The notes beneath the pieces are model-generated. The model ran no database searches. It had not been told where the DNA came from and saw only the letters and a list, made by a program, of their open reading frames with translations. This document shows, piece by piece, positions 16,783-27,915 of a stretch of 64,000 bases of DNA; position 1 is the stretch's first letter, and the number at the start of each line of letters is the position of its first letter. The translations under genes were made by a program, and so were the position numbers. The DNA comes from Pseudomonadota bacterium. GTDB taxonomy: Bacteria; Pseudomonadota; Alphaproteobacteria; Rhizobiales; Methylopilaceae. The DNA lies in assembly GCA_023388965.1 (NCBI GenBank), contig JAEWFF010000069.1, forward strand, positions 51,214-115,213. Direction: 5' to 3'.

Positions 16783-18252
16783 ATGCTGGCAGTATTTTCC
16801 AGACGTTTCCGCTTCGCGGTCATCCTGAGCGGGTTTGTTGCGTTGGGCGCCCTTGGCGATGCGGGCGCGCAGGGTGCGGTTCCGCGCGGCCCCGAAGGGA
16901 TTGCCGATGTCATCGATCAGGTCATCGATTCCGTCGTTCTGATCTCCACCTCGCAAAATCTCGCCACCGGATCGGGCGACGAGAAACAGGCGCCTCCGGA
17001 GCTTTCCGAGGATGTGCCGCTCGACGAGTTCTTCGAGGATTTCTTCGAACGTCAGCAGCGCGGCGAAAGCCAGCAGCGCACGGTGGGCGAAGGCTCGGGC
17101 TTTGTCGTCGATGCTTCCGGCATCATCGTCACTAACAACCATGTGATCGAGGGCGCCGACGGGGTCGAGGTCGTCTTCAACGATGGCACCAAACTGCCGG
17201 CGGAAATCGTCGGGCTCGACAAGGAAATCGACATCGCGGTGCTGCGCGTCAAGCCGGACAAGCCGCTCAATCCCGTGACGTTCGGCGATCCGGAAAAACT
17301 GCGCGTCGGCGAATGGGTGCTGGCGATGGGCAATCCGTTCGGCATCGGCCTGTCGGCGACATCGGGCATCGTGTCGGGCCGCAACCGCGACATGCGCACC
17401 GGTAAATACGACAATTTCATCCAGACCGATGCCTCCATCAACAAGGGCAATTCGGGCGGGCCGCTGTTCAACCTCGCCGGCGAGGTCGTCGGTGTAAATA
17501 CGGCGATCCTGTCGCCGACGGGCGGTTCGGTCGGCATCGGCTTTGCAGTGCCGTCCTCGACCTTCCGCACCGTCGTCGCCCAGCTTCTCGAATATGGCGA
17601 GGCGCGGCGCGGTTATATCGGGGTGCGGATTCAAGATGTGCCGGATGAGATCGCGCGGCGCATCGCGCTCAAGAACACGATGGGCGCGCTGATCGCCGAA
17701 ACGGTCGAGAACGGCCCCGCCGCGCAGGCCGGCATCCAGAAGGGCGATGTCATTATTTCCTTCGACGGCAAGCCGGTGACGACATCGCGCTCGCTTCAGC
17801 GCCTCGTCGCGGACGTGCTGCCGGACCGCGAGGTCAATGCGCTGATCTGGCGCGAGGGTCAGGAAATCCGCACCCGCATCCGCATCGGGCGGCTGGAGGA
17901 AAGGGCTCCCGCCACCGAAGCGCCGCCGCCGGTAAAGATTCCCGAGCCGGAAGGCCGCGTCTTCGGCGTGGATGTCGCGCCGCTGAACGACGAGACGCGC
18001 GCGGCGTTCCGCATCGACAAGACGATCGTCAGCGGTCTCGTCATTCTCGCCGTGCAGCCGGACTCGCCGTTCAAATCGCTCGACATCCGCGTGGGCGATG
18101 TCGTTCAGGACGTCGACAATCTTCAGATCGCCTCTGCCAAAGCCTTCGAGGATCGCCTGACCGAGCTGCGCAACCAGGGCGAGGAGACGGCGAGCGTGCT
18201 CGTCTCCGATCCCAAGGGCAAGATGCGCTATGTGCGCTTTCCGCTCAGGTGA
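16783..18252 (+). CDS. degP: Periplasmic Do-type serine protease
   Basis: DegP/HtrA quality-control protease and chaperone. Signal peptide at residues 1-30 (FRFAVILSGFVALGALGDAGAQG). The trypsin-like triad is intact: His120 in NNHVIEG, Asp150 in EIDIAVL and Ser224 in GNSGGPLF. Two PDZ domains follow (RRGYIGVRIQDV onward and from about 390). The ATG at 16783 was preferred to the in-frame TTG at 16765 because it puts the signal peptide near the start. The last 8 bases overlap the convergent serB. Linkage to hflKC is typical of the group. Confidence 0.94.
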   Translation: MLAVFSRRFRFAVILSGFVALGALGDAGAQGAVPRGPEGIADVIDQVIDSVVLISTSQNLATGSGDEKQAPPELSEDVPLDEFFEDFFERQQRGESQQRTVGEGSGFVVDASGIIVTNNHVIEGADGVEVVFNDGTKLPAEIVGLDKEIDIAVLRVKPDKPLNPVTFGDPEKLRVGEWVLAMGNPFGIGLSATSGIVSGRNRDMRTGKYDNFIQTDASINKGNSGGPLFNLAGEVVGVNTAILSPTGGSVGIGFAVPSSTFRTVVAQLLEYGEARRGYIGVRIQDVPDEIARRIALKNTMGALIAETVENGPAAQAGIQKGDVIISFDGKPVTTSRSLQRLVADVLPDREVNALIWREGQEIRTRIRIGRLEERAPATEAPPPVKIPEPEGRVFGVDVAPLNDETRAAFRIDKTIVSGLVILAVQPDSPFKSLDIRVGDVVQDVDNLQIASAKAFEDRLTELRNQGEETASVLVSDPKGKMRYVRFPLR

Positions 18253-19126
18253 GGCGGAATTCGTCGCTCCGATAGCCCTGTAGATACAAGAGCGCGGTCA
18301 GATCGCCGTAGTCGATCCGCGCGTCGGCGGCCTCCGCCACCGCGGGTTTGGCGCGAAACGCGACGCCGAGCCCCGCTTCCGACAGCATTGCGAGATCGTT
18401 CGCGCCGTCGCCGACGGCAAGCGTGTCCCGCGCGCCGAGGCCGTGCGCCATACGCAGCTCGATCAGCGTGTCGCGCTTGGCCTCGCGGCCAAGGATCGGC
18501 CGCTCGACGGTGCCGCTCAGCGCACCGTCCTCCACGCCGAGACTATTGGCGCGGTGTTCGTCGAAGCCGATCCGGCGCGCGACGGCGGCTGTGAACAGGG
18601 TGAAGCCGCCCGACACCAGAGCCGTATAGGCGCCGTGCGCGCGCATGGTGGCGATGAGCGTGTGCCCGCCCGGCATGTCGGTGATGCGTTCGCGCGAAAG
18701 CCTGTCCACGCTGTCGAGCGGCAGGCCTTTCAGGAGGGCGACGCGCTCGATCAGTGCCGGCTCGAAATCGAGTTCGCCGCGCATGGTGCGCTCGGTGATT
18801 TCGGCCACAGGCTCTTTGAGCCCGACCAGATCGGCCAGTTCGTCCACGCATTCCTGCTCGATCATGGTGGAGTCCATGTCGGCCAGAAGCAGTTTCTTGC
18901 GGCGCCCCTCGGACGGCAGGAAGTTCAGATCGACGGGCGCGCCGTCGAGGGCGGCCAGCGCCGCTTTGCGCTCGGCCGGGCCGGTGAAGGCGATGTCGGC
19001 CGCAATGCCCTCGGCCAGAAAGACCGGCGATTGCGCGCCGGGCAGGGCGGAAGCCACCCGGGCGGCGAGGGTGGGCGTCAGAACCGGATTGCCGGGATTT
19101 GCGATGAGCGAAGCGATGGTCAGCAT
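18245..19126 (-). CDS. serB: Phosphoserine phosphatase
   Basis: Last step of serine biosynthesis, hydrolysing phosphoserine; HAD superfamily. The 293 residues have an N-terminal regulatory-type region, then the catalytic DMDSTMIEQE near residue 88 (nucleophile aspartate in DxDxT), SGGFTLF, and GDGANDLAML. ATG at 19126 (MLTIASLIANPGNPVL) is the family start; the frame runs much further upstream antisense to miaA but that is not coding. Overlaps degP at its 3' end. serB and miaA diverge across 39 bases. Confidence 0.95.
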   Translation of the reverse strand: MLTIASLIANPGNPVLTPTLAARVASALPGAQSPVFLAEGIAADIAFTGPAERKAALAALDGAPVDLNFLPSEGRRKKLLLADMDSTMIEQECVDELADLVGLKEPVAEITERTMRGELDFEPALIERVALLKGLPLDSVDRLSRERITDMPGGHTLIATMRAHGAYTALVSGGFTLFTAAVARRIGFDEHRANSLGVEDGALSGTVERPILGREAKRDTLIELRMAHGLGARDTLAVGDGANDLAMLSEAGLGVAFRAKPAVAEAADARIDYGDLTALLYLQGYRSDEFRLT

Positions 19127-19165
19127 GGCCAAGCGGCTATAAAGGCTTGCGCCGAGGAGTCGAGA

Positions 19166-20107
19166 GTGAGCATGGCCGATCGCCCGCGCATGATCCTGAT
19201 TGCCGGGCCGACGGCCAGCGGCAAGTCGGCGCTCGCGCTCGAAATCGCGGAGCGGCTGGGTGGGGCCGTGGTCAATGCGGATTCCATGCAGGTCTATCGC
19301 GACCTGCATGTCCTGACCTCGCGGCCTCCGGCCGAGGACGCGGCGCGGGTTCCGCATCTGCTCTATGGCCATGTCGATGGCGCGGAGGCCTATTCGGCGG
19401 GCCGTTTTCTCACCGATGCCGCCAAGGTGATTTCGGAGGCGCGGTCTCCGCTCATTTTCGTCGGTGGAACAGGCCTTTATTTCGACTCTCTCACAAAAGG
19501 AATATCCACCGTACCGCCGGTTCCGGAGGCGGTCCGTAGCCATTGGCGGGAGCGGGCGAGGGCCGAACCGGCCGGGTCTCTGCATGCCGAACTCGGTGTC
19601 CGCGATCCTGAAATGGCCGCCCGCTTGCAGCCGACCGATACCCAGCGGCTGGTGCGCGCGCTTGAGGTTCTGGACGCGACCGGCCTGTCGCTGGCGCGCT
19701 GGCAGGAACAGGATGGCACGCCACTTATCGGGCCGGGCGAGGGGACGAGGATCGTCCTGACCCCGGACCGGCCCGTTCTGCGCGAGCGGATCGCCCGACG
19801 TTTCGCACAGATGATGGAGGAGGGCGCGCTGGACGAGGTCCGTGCGCTGCTCGCCCGCGATCTTGCGCCGGATCTGCCCGTCATGAAGGCGATCGGTGTG
19901 CGGCCTCTCGCGCAATATCTGCTGGGGACGATGGATAAAAACGAGGCGGTGGATCGCGCGATTACCGAGACGCGCCAGTTCGCCAAACGCCAGGAAACCT
20001 GGTTCCGCAACCGGCTGGGGGATTGGCGCCATGTGCCGCCGGATAGGGCGCTCGAGATTGCCGAGAAGGCAATTTCTGCTGTGCAGCAAGGCTCTACGCA
20101 GGAATAA
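19166..20107 (+). CDS. miaA: tRNA dimethylallyltransferase
   Basis: Adds a dimethylallyl group to A37 of tRNAs that read codons starting with U. The P-loop GPTASGKSALALEIA is near the start, followed by NADSMQVYRDL and FVGGTGLYFDSL, all MiaA signatures. Length is 313 residues from GTG 19166, which has GAGGAG six bases upstream; ATG at 19172 is the alternative with poorer spacing. Divergent from serB. Confidence 0.94.
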   Translation: MSMADRPRMILIAGPTASGKSALALEIAERLGGAVVNADSMQVYRDLHVLTSRPPAEDAARVPHLLYGHVDGAEAYSAGRFLTDAAKVISEARSPLIFVGGTGLYFDSLTKGISTVPPVPEAVRSHWRERARAEPAGSLHAELGVRDPEMAARLQPTDTQRLVRALEVLDATGLSLARWQEQDGTPLIGPGEGTRIVLTPDRPVLRERIARRFAQMMEEGALDEVRALLARDLAPDLPVMKAIGVRPLAQYLLGTMDKNEAVDRAITETRQFAKRQETWFRNRLGDWRHVPPDRALEIAEKAISAVQQGSTQE

Positions 20108-20193
20108 ATTTACCGCTGTGGTGCATGCGTTACAGTCATGGCGGCCAGAAAACGGTATTTTCCGGCCGACTCGGAAATTTCAGGGGTGCGGTG

Positions 20194-20847
20194 ATGAAGC
20201 GTGTTCTTTTGGCCGGAGCGGCCGTGATTGCCATGGCGGGTGTGTCCTTCGCCGCCGACATGCCGGCGGCCTATCCGGTCGAACAGGCGTTTGTGGCGCC
20301 GGTCGATACGTGGTCCGGCTGGTATGCCGGCCTTCAGGGCGGCTACGCGTTCGGCGATCTCGATGTGTCCGGCGGTGCTGCCTACACAAGCGATATCGAA
20401 GGTCCTGTCGGCGGTCTGTACTGGGGCCGCAGCTGGCAGTTCGACAATATCGTCCTCGGCCTCGACGGCAGCCTTTCGTTCTCCTCGATCGAGGATCAGA
20501 ATCCGCTCGGTCCCTTGGTCACGGACCCGGACGTGACGATCGACGGCTTCTCGGCGTCGCGCGTTCGCATCGGCTACGCGCTCGACAATGTTCTGATCTT
20601 CGCCGCCGCCGGCTTCTCTCTCGCCCGCGCGGAAGTCGAGAACGCCACAGGCTCCGACGACGCCTGGCTCAAGGGTTGGACGGTCGGCGCCGGCGCGGAC
20701 GTAAAGCTGGTCGACAACTGGTCGGCGCGTCTCGAATACATGTATTTCAATTACGATACCGAACAGCGCACGGTTACCGGCAACACCTATCAGATCAATG
20801 TGGATGACATGCACGTCATCCGCGGTGGCGTCGCCTACCACTTCTGA
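20194..20847 (+). CDS. Outer membrane beta-barrel protein, Omp25/31-like (copy 1)
   Basis: Secreted 217-residue protein: signal peptide MKRVLLAGAAVIAMAGVSFA then ADMP, a typical rhizobial Omp start. The mature chain has WSGWYAGLQGGYAFGD, IGYALDNVLIFAAAGF and ends with GGVAYHF, the aromatic C-terminus needed for outer-membrane insertion. It is 40 percent or so alike to the next gene by eye. The frame could start at 20125 but only ATG 20194 gives the signal peptide first. Followed by its own terminator. Confidence 0.88.
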   Translation: MKRVLLAGAAVIAMAGVSFAADMPAAYPVEQAFVAPVDTWSGWYAGLQGGYAFGDLDVSGGAAYTSDIEGPVGGLYWGRSWQFDNIVLGLDGSLSFSSIEDQNPLGPLVTDPDVTIDGFSASRVRIGYALDNVLIFAAAGFSLARAEVENATGSDDAWLKGWTVGAGADVKLVDNWSARLEYMYFNYDTEQRTVTGNTYQINVDDMHVIRGGVAYHF

Positions 20848-20867
20848 TCGGGCTTCCTCCGAAGCAA

Positions 20868-20901
20868 TAAACCCCGTCCGGCCAGTCCGGGCGGGGTTTT
20901 T
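20868..20901 (+). terminator. Rho-independent terminator after porin copy 1
   Basis: CCCCGTCCGG (20872-20881) pairs with CCGGGCGGGG (20887-20896), followed by TTTTT. Almost the same sequence recurs after porin copy 2. Confidence 0.88.
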
Positions 20902-21003
20902 CTTTTTCCCCCGATAATCGCGGTTTCGATCCGGTTGTGGCGCGCGCGCTACAGCTATCGGGGCGGGCGCTCGTCATACTGATGGCGATTCTAGGGGGCT
21001 CCC

Positions 21004-21633
21004 ATGAAACGGTTTCTGCTTGCTGGCGCCGCGTTTGCCGCGCTGACCTCATCGTCCTTCGCTGCCGACATGCCGGATATCTATGCACCGGTCGATGTCT
21101 GGTCGGGCTTCTTCGTCGGTCTTCAGGCGGGTTATGGCCTGAAAGATGTCGATGTCACCGAGGTGACTCCGGCCGTGACGACGGTGATCGAGGCGGACGA
21201 TTTCGTCGGCGGCCTCTATTACGGCCGCAACTGGCAGTCCGGAAACTGGGTCTACGGTCTCGACAGCAGCATCTCGTATATGGGCCTCGATGAGGTCGCT
21301 ATCGCTCCCGGTATTGTCGATGTCGAAGCCAATTTCCTCGGCCTGAGCCGTCTCAAACTCGGCTATGCCATGGACAATATCCTGCTCTTCGTGGCGGGCG
21401 GTCTGGCGACGACCATTGTCGACGTGTCCGCGCCCGGCGAGTCGGATGACGATTGGGCCTTCGGCTGGACCATCGGCGCGGGCATCGAGACGAAGCTTGC
21501 GGACAATTGGTCCGCCCGTCTCGAATACATCTATTTCGACATCGAGAGCGACGTGACCTTGCCCGCCGCTGGCCCCGTCGATGTCGATATCGACGGCCAT
21601 ATCGTCCGCGCCGGCATCGCCTATCACTTCTGA
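21004..21633 (+). CDS. Outer membrane beta-barrel protein, Omp25/31-like (copy 2)
   Basis: Paralogue of the preceding gene, 209 residues: signal peptide MKRFLLAGAAFAALTSSSFA then ADMP, WSGFFVGLQAGYGLKD, LKLGYAMDNILLFVAGG, DNWSARLEYIYFD and a C-terminal AGIAYHF. Eight-stranded barrel expected. The GGGGGCTC before the ATG may be the ribosome site. The tandem arrangement and the matching terminators point to local duplication. Confidence 0.88.
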   Translation: MKRFLLAGAAFAALTSSSFAADMPDIYAPVDVWSGFFVGLQAGYGLKDVDVTEVTPAVTTVIEADDFVGGLYYGRNWQSGNWVYGLDSSISYMGLDEVAIAPGIVDVEANFLGLSRLKLGYAMDNILLFVAGGLATTIVDVSAPGESDDDWAFGWTIGAGIETKLADNWSARLEYIYFDIESDVTLPAAGPVDVDIDGHIVRAGIAYHF

Positions 21634-21660
21634 TCCGGGTTTTCCCCCAAGCAAATAAAA

Positions 21661-21689
21661 CCCCGTCCGGCCAATCGGGCGGGGTTTTT
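21661..21689 (+). terminator. Rho-independent terminator after porin copy 2
   Basis: CCCCGTCCGG-CCAA-TCGGGCGGGG (21661-21684) forms a 10-bp stem with wobble pairs, then TTTTT (21685-21689). Near-identical to the terminator after porin copy 1. Confidence 0.88.
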
Positions 21690-21802
21690 GCTTCCTGAGG
21701 CGGGCAAGCTTGCCCGCAGCCAAATATCCGGGCGGTTTCGCTTGACCGGGCCAAGGGAGGGGACTATTCCCTCTGCCACGATTTACTAAGGAGATGCGGG
21801 CC

Positions 21803-21844
21803 GTGCGCACGCTCATTCTCGTATCGGGAGCGCCATCAACGTAA
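21803..21844 (+). CDS. ilv leader peptide (attenuator control peptide)
   Basis: Short frame reading V-R-T-L-I-L-V-S-G-A-P-S-T then TAA, with consecutive Leu, Ile, Leu and Val codons (21812-21823). These are the end-products of the downstream ilv genes. AAGGAG at 21788-21793 is nine bases before GTG 21803; an in-frame ATG at 21794 would add three residues but touches the ribosome site. Stalling at these codons when branched-chain aminoacyl-tRNAs are scarce would control the terminator downstream. The function is inferred from composition and position. Confidence 0.75.
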   Translation: MRTLILVSGAPST

Positions 21845-21902
21845 CGGCCTTGGGCCGTCGCGAGTGGTGGCGCATGCAGGGGCTCTCGGAAGCCCCTTTT
21901 TT
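21843..21902 (+). promoter_or_regulatory. ilvB transcription attenuator (pause hairpin and terminator)
   Basis: Directly after the leader peptide stop lies ACGGCC-TTG-GGCCGT (21844-21858), then the terminator GGGGCT-CTCGGA-AGCCCC (21879-21896) with a six-T run (21897-21902). ilvB starts 77 bases later. An alternative pairing of GCGCCA (21830-21835, in the leader frame) with TGGCGC (21868-21873) is possible and could be part of the switch. Confidence 0.72.
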
Positions 21903-21979
21903 ATTGCCCGCGCACGAACCTGGACAATCGGCCACCGAATGTTCAGGGCGGGCCTCTTGGAAGGTGGGTGGAGGTAGCG

Positions 21980-23760
<1,781 letters not shown>

Positions 23761-23761
<1 letters not shown>

Positions 23762-24276
23762 TGCTTGCGAAGAACGAACCCGTTTCGCGCCACGTTCTGT
23801 CGGTACTCGTCGATAACGAGCCCGGCGTCCTCAACCGCGTGGTCGGCCTGTTCTCGGGCCGGGGCTACAACATCGAAAGCCTCACCGTTTCCGAGATCGA
23901 GCAGGACAAGCATCGCTCGCGCATCACGATCGTGACGTCCGGCACGTCTGCGATCGTGGATCAGATCGAGGCCCAGCTCGGCCGGCTCGTGCCGGTTCAC
24001 AAGGTCGTCGATCTCACCAATTCCGGCCCCTCGGTCGAGCGCGAACTGGCGCTCATCAAGGTGGCTGGCGTGGGCGATGCCCGCGCCGAGGCGTTGCGGC
24101 TTGCCGATGCCTTCCGCGCCCGCGTGATGGACGCGACCACGGAAAGCTTCGTGTTCGAACTGACCGGCAAGCCCGACAAGCTCGACCAGTTCATCGTGCT
24201 GATGATGCCGCTCGGTCTTGTCGAAGTGTCGCGCACCGGCGTTGCCGCCATTTCGCGCGGCCCGAAGGGGATGTAA
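23761..24276 (+). CDS. ilvH: Acetolactate synthase small regulatory subunit
   Basis: Regulatory subunit that activates IlvB and confers valine feedback inhibition. The N-terminal ACT domain is clear (LSVLVDNEPGVLNRVVGLFSGRGYNIESLTV, here residues 13-43) and the C-terminal domain includes KVVDLTNSGPSVERELALIKV. 171 residues is normal length. Its ATG shares one base with the ilvB stop. Confidence 0.95.
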
Positions 24277-24382
24277 GCGCCTCTTGTCCAGAAAGCCCCG
24301 CGGGCGCTAGAAGCCCGACGGGGAAACCTCCAGTCCTTACCGGCCGCGCGGATGCGGCCCTCAGCTTTCACGGGGAAATCCA

Positions 24383-25402
24383 ATGCGCGTTTATTACGAT
24401 CGCGACGCCGACCTGAACCTCATCAAGGGCAAGAAGGTCGCCGTCATCGGCTATGGTTCGCAGGGCCGCGCCCACGCGCTCAACCTGAAAGAATCGGGCG
24501 TGAAGGACATCGCCATCGGCCTGCGTCCGGAATCGACCACCGCCAAGAAGGTGGAAGCGGACGGGCTGAAAGTGCTGTCGGTCGCCGATGCGGCCAAATG
24601 GGCCGACGTCATGATGATGGCGACGCCCGACGAGCTTCAGGCCGACATCTATCGCGACGAAATCGCGCCGAACATCCGCGACGGCGCCGCCATTGCGTTC
24701 GCGCACGGCCTCAACGTCCATTTCAACCTCATCGAGCCGAAGAAGACGGTCGATGTCATCATGATCGCGCCGAAGGGCCCCGGCCATACGGTGCGCGGCG
24801 AATACCAGAAGGGCGGCGGCGTGCCGTGCCTCGTGGCGGTCCATCAGGATGCGTCGGGCGCCGCGCTCGATGTCGCGCTGGCCTATGCGTCCGGCGTCGG
24901 CGGCGGCCGTTCCGGCATCATCGAAACCACGTTCAAGGAAGAGTGCGAGACCGATCTGTTCGGTGAGCAGGCCGTGCTGTGCGGCGGTCTGGTCGAGCTT
25001 ATCCGCGCCGGCTTCGAAACTCTGGTCGATGCCGGTTATGCGCCGGAAATGGCGTATTTCGAGTGTCTACACGAAGTGAAGCTGATCGTCGACCTCATCT
25101 ATGAGGGCGGCATCGCCAATATGAACTACTCGATCTCGAACACCGCCGAATGGGGCGAATATGTTTCGGGCCCGCGCGTCATCACGGACGAGACCCGTGC
25201 GGAGATGAAGAAGATCCTGCGCGACATCCAGACCGGCAAGTTCACGTCCGACTGGATGATGGAATACCGTGCCGGTGCCGCCCGCTTCAAAGGCATCCGC
25301 CGCGTGAACGATGCGCACCAGATCGAAGAAGTCGGCGAGAAGCTGCGCGGCATGATGCCGTGGATCGGCAAGAACAAGCTCGTCGACAAAGAGCGCAACT
25401 GA
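24383..25402 (+). CDS. ilvC: Ketol-acid reductoisomerase
   Basis: Converts acetolactate or acetohydroxybutyrate to the dihydroxy acids with NADPH and magnesium. Class I short form of 339 residues: Rossmann motif GYGSQGRAHALNLKESG near residue 25 and the knotted C-terminal domain with ETDLFGEQAVLCGG and ECLHEVKLIVDL. The 106-base gap after ilvH holds two imperfect hairpins without a T-run. A terminator follows at 25429. Confidence 0.96.
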   Translation: MRVYYDRDADLNLIKGKKVAVIGYGSQGRAHALNLKESGVKDIAIGLRPESTTAKKVEADGLKVLSVADAAKWADVMMMATPDELQADIYRDEIAPNIRDGAAIAFAHGLNVHFNLIEPKKTVDVIMIAPKGPGHTVRGEYQKGGGVPCLVAVHQDASGAALDVALAYASGVGGGRSGIIETTFKEECETDLFGEQAVLCGGLVELIRAGFETLVDAGYAPEMAYFECLHEVKLIVDLIYEGGIANMNYSISNTAEWGEYVSGPRVITDETRAEMKKILRDIQTGKFTSDWMMEYRAGAARFKGIRRVNDAHQIEEVGEKLRGMMPWIGKNKLVDKERN

Positions 25403-25428
25403 AGTCCAGGAACGCTTTGCGTGAATTT

Positions 25429-25455
25429 GGGCCGGACATCAGTCCGGCCCTTTTT
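25429..25455 (+). terminator. Rho-independent terminator of the ilvBHC region
   Basis: GGGCCGGAC-ATCA-GTCCGGCCC (25429-25450), a perfect 9-bp stem, followed by TTTTT. Confidence 0.92.
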
Positions 25456-25580
25456 CTTTGCTTTTTGGTAACCGTGTTTTCACTTCCTCCGGTTTTTCAG
25501 CGGCCACTTTACACTTACAAGGTGTGTTGCGGCTATGTCCTTGCAGGAAAGGTCCGGAGTTTCCGGAGTTAGTGTCAGTC

Positions 25581-27012
25581 ATGCAAAGCATTGCCGCCGA
25601 TGGAAATGCCGCTACCCGGTATATGCGCGATGTCCTCATCATCTCGGCGGTCGTGTTTCTTGCATCGCTGTTCGGCATCACGACGCGTCCGGTGGGATTC
25701 CTGGCCGCGTTCTGGCCGGCGAACGCCCTTCTTCTGGCGCTGTTCATACGCTTTCCGAGACTCGCCTCGCCGGCCGGCTGGATCGCCGCGACCGTGGGCT
25801 ATCTCGCGGCGGATCTCGTAACCGGCGGAGATGTTCCGAAAACCGTCTGGCTCACGGTGGCAAATCTGATCGGCGTGGCTGCCGGATTTGCCATGTCCCG
25901 CTTTCTGCTTGTCGATGAACGCGATCTGCGCCGCCCGCGCGCCATGCTGTACATATTCGCCATATGCGCAGTCGCGGCTCTGGCAGCATGTCTGGTCGGC
26001 GGCTTTGCTTCTGTCCGGATTTTCCAGCACGATTTCATCACCGGCGCGGGGTTCTGGTTCACCACCGAATTCGTGAATGCGGCGATCATCGTTCCGCTTG
26101 TTCTCGCTGCTCCATCGCGAAAAGAATTCCTGGAGCAGGCGCGCAGGCATATCTCGTTCCGGGCCCTGGTGCCGGCCCTTCTGGTCGTTCTGTCCGTTGC
26201 TCTCAGCCATGTCGTCGGCGGGCCGGGCATCATCGCCTTTCCCGTGCCCGCGCTGCTGTTGTGTGCGCTGAGCTATTCGTTGTTTGCGACAGCGCTCATC
26301 ACGCTTCTCGTCTGCTCCTGGCAGATGATCGCCATTGTCGGCGGTTTCATCCTGTTTCCGATGGCGGGCGACATGATGGAGGCATCGTTGTCCGTGCGGC
26401 TCGGCATCGCGCTTGTCGCCTTGGGGCCGCTCACCGTCGCCAGCGTCAACGCCGCGCGCAACGATCTCCTGGCGAGCCTCAATCATGCGGCAAGCCACGA
26501 TTATCTAACCGATGCCCTGTCCCACAGCGCGTTCGTGGCGAAGGCAACGAGCATGCTGAACCGGCTGGCGGCCGAGGGGCGTCCCGTCTCCACGCTCATG
26601 CTCGATCTGGACCGCTTCAAGGCCATCAACGACAGGTACGGACATGCGGCGGGCGACTTCGTGCTGAAAACCTTCGCCGGACTGGTGCGCGAAGTCCTGC
26701 GCGAGCGCGATATTTTCGGGCGTGTCGGCGGCGAGGAGTTCTCGATCGTCCTGCCGGATGTCACGCGCGGGCCATCGCCGAGCGCATTCGCTCTCAGGTC
26801 GCGAAGACGCCGGTTCAATTGGAGGACGGGCGGCAGCTCAAAAGGTGACGGTGAGCGTCGGACTGGCCTTCAGCGGCACGCGTGGACGCCTCGAAAACAT
26901 GATGCGCGAGGCCGACGGGGCGCTCTATCGGGCCAAGGAAAGCGGACGCAACCGCATCGTGCAATCCGGCGAGGCGCGGCCCAGACGAACCGGCGCCGCC
27001 GTTACGGGATAA
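25581..27012 (+). pseudogene. MASE1-GGDEF diguanylate cyclase, interrupted by two single-base deletions
   Basis: Would make cyclic di-GMP. The N-terminus (about residues 10-300) is a MASE1 membrane sensor with eight or so helices (FLAAFWPANALLLALFIRF), then a GGDEF domain with LDLDRFKAINDRYGHAAGD and the active-site motif RVGGEEF. After LPDVTRG the frame is lost at a GGG run (26769-26771). The domain continues in another frame as AIAERIRSQVAKTPVQLEDG, is lost again at AAAA (26840-26843), then resumes as KVTVSVGLAFSG to the stop at 27010-27012. Adding one G and one A restores the whole domain. Real decay or sequencing error cannot be told apart here. Confidence 0.8.
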
Positions 27013-27066
27013 TGCCGCGCTGGCAGACAGTTGGCGTGGCGCCCGTCTTCGATTAAGCCATTGCCG

Positions 27067-27915
27067 ATGAATATCCTCTCCATCCAGTCCTGGGTCGCCT
27101 ACGGCCATGTCGGCAATGCGTCGGCGGTTTTCCCCATGCAGCGGCGCGGCCACGAAGTGTGGGCCGTCAACACCGTCCAGTTTTCCAACCACACCGGCTA
27201 TGGCGCGTGGAAGGGGCAGGTCTTTTCCGGCGAGGCCATACGCGAGGTTGTGGACGGCATCGCCGATCGCGGCGTGCTCCCGTCCTGCGACGGCGTCCTG
27301 TCCGGCTATATGGGCGATGCGGAGATCGGCGAAGCCATTCTCGATGCCGTGGCGCGCGTCAAGGCGGCCAATCCGAAGGCGCTTTATTGCTGCGATCCGG
27401 TGATGGGCGATGTCGGGCGCGGCATGTTCGTGCGTCCGGGCATTCCCGAATACATGAAGGCGCATACGGTTCCGGCGGCCGACATCATCACGCCCAACCA
27501 TTTCGAGCTGGAATATCTGGCGGGGCATGAAGCGAAGGACCATACATCGCTGAAGCGCGCGCTCGACGCCGTCCATGCGCTCGGTCCGCGCATCATCCTC
27601 GCGACCAGCGTCCATACGCAGGAAACGCCGGACGACAGTCTCGATCTCATCATCTCGGTCGAGGGCGAGCGGATGCTCGTCCGCAAGCCGCTTCTGCCGA
27701 TCATCGTCAGCGGTGCCGGCGATGCGACGGCCGCGCTCCTGTTCGTGCATCTTCTGGAAGGGCGCACGCCGGGCGAGGCAACGGCGCTGACCGCCGCCTC
27801 GGTCTACGGCCTCCTGAAACGAACCGCCGAAGCGGGCTCGCGCGAAATCCTGTCGGTCGCGGCGCAGGATGAATTCGTCACGCCGACGGCGCGCTTCGAG
27901 GCCGTGCCGCTGTGA
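27067..27915 (+). CDS. pdxY: Pyridoxal kinase
   Basis: Ribokinase-fold enzyme phosphorylating pyridoxal for vitamin B6 salvage. The 282 residues include SIQSWVAYGHVGNASAVFP at the start, CDPVMGDVGRGMFV near 120 and the anion-hole motif SGAGDATAALLF near 217. ATG 27067 was chosen over an earlier in-frame start because the family begins MNILSIQS. The stop overlaps the NUDIX gene start (GTGA). Confidence 0.93.
   Translation: MNILSIQSWVAYGHVGNASAVFPMQRRGHEVWAVNTVQFSNHTGYGAWKGQVFSGEAIREVVDGIADRGVLPSCDGVLSGYMGDAEIGEAILDAVARVKAANPKALYCCDPVMGDVGRGMFVRPGIPEYMKAHTVPAADIITPNHFELEYLAGHEAKDHTSLKRALDAVHALGPRIILATSVHTQETPDDSLDLIISVEGERMLVRKPLLPIIVSGAGDATAALLFVHLLEGRTPGEATALTAASVYGLLKRTAEAGSREILSVAAQDEFVTPTARFEAVPL

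Noticed and set aside
24296..24323. Attenuator between ilvH and ilvC
   Set aside because: A bulged hairpin CCCCG...GGGC/GCCC...CGGGG is present but there is no T-run and no leader peptide, so I do not call a regulator.
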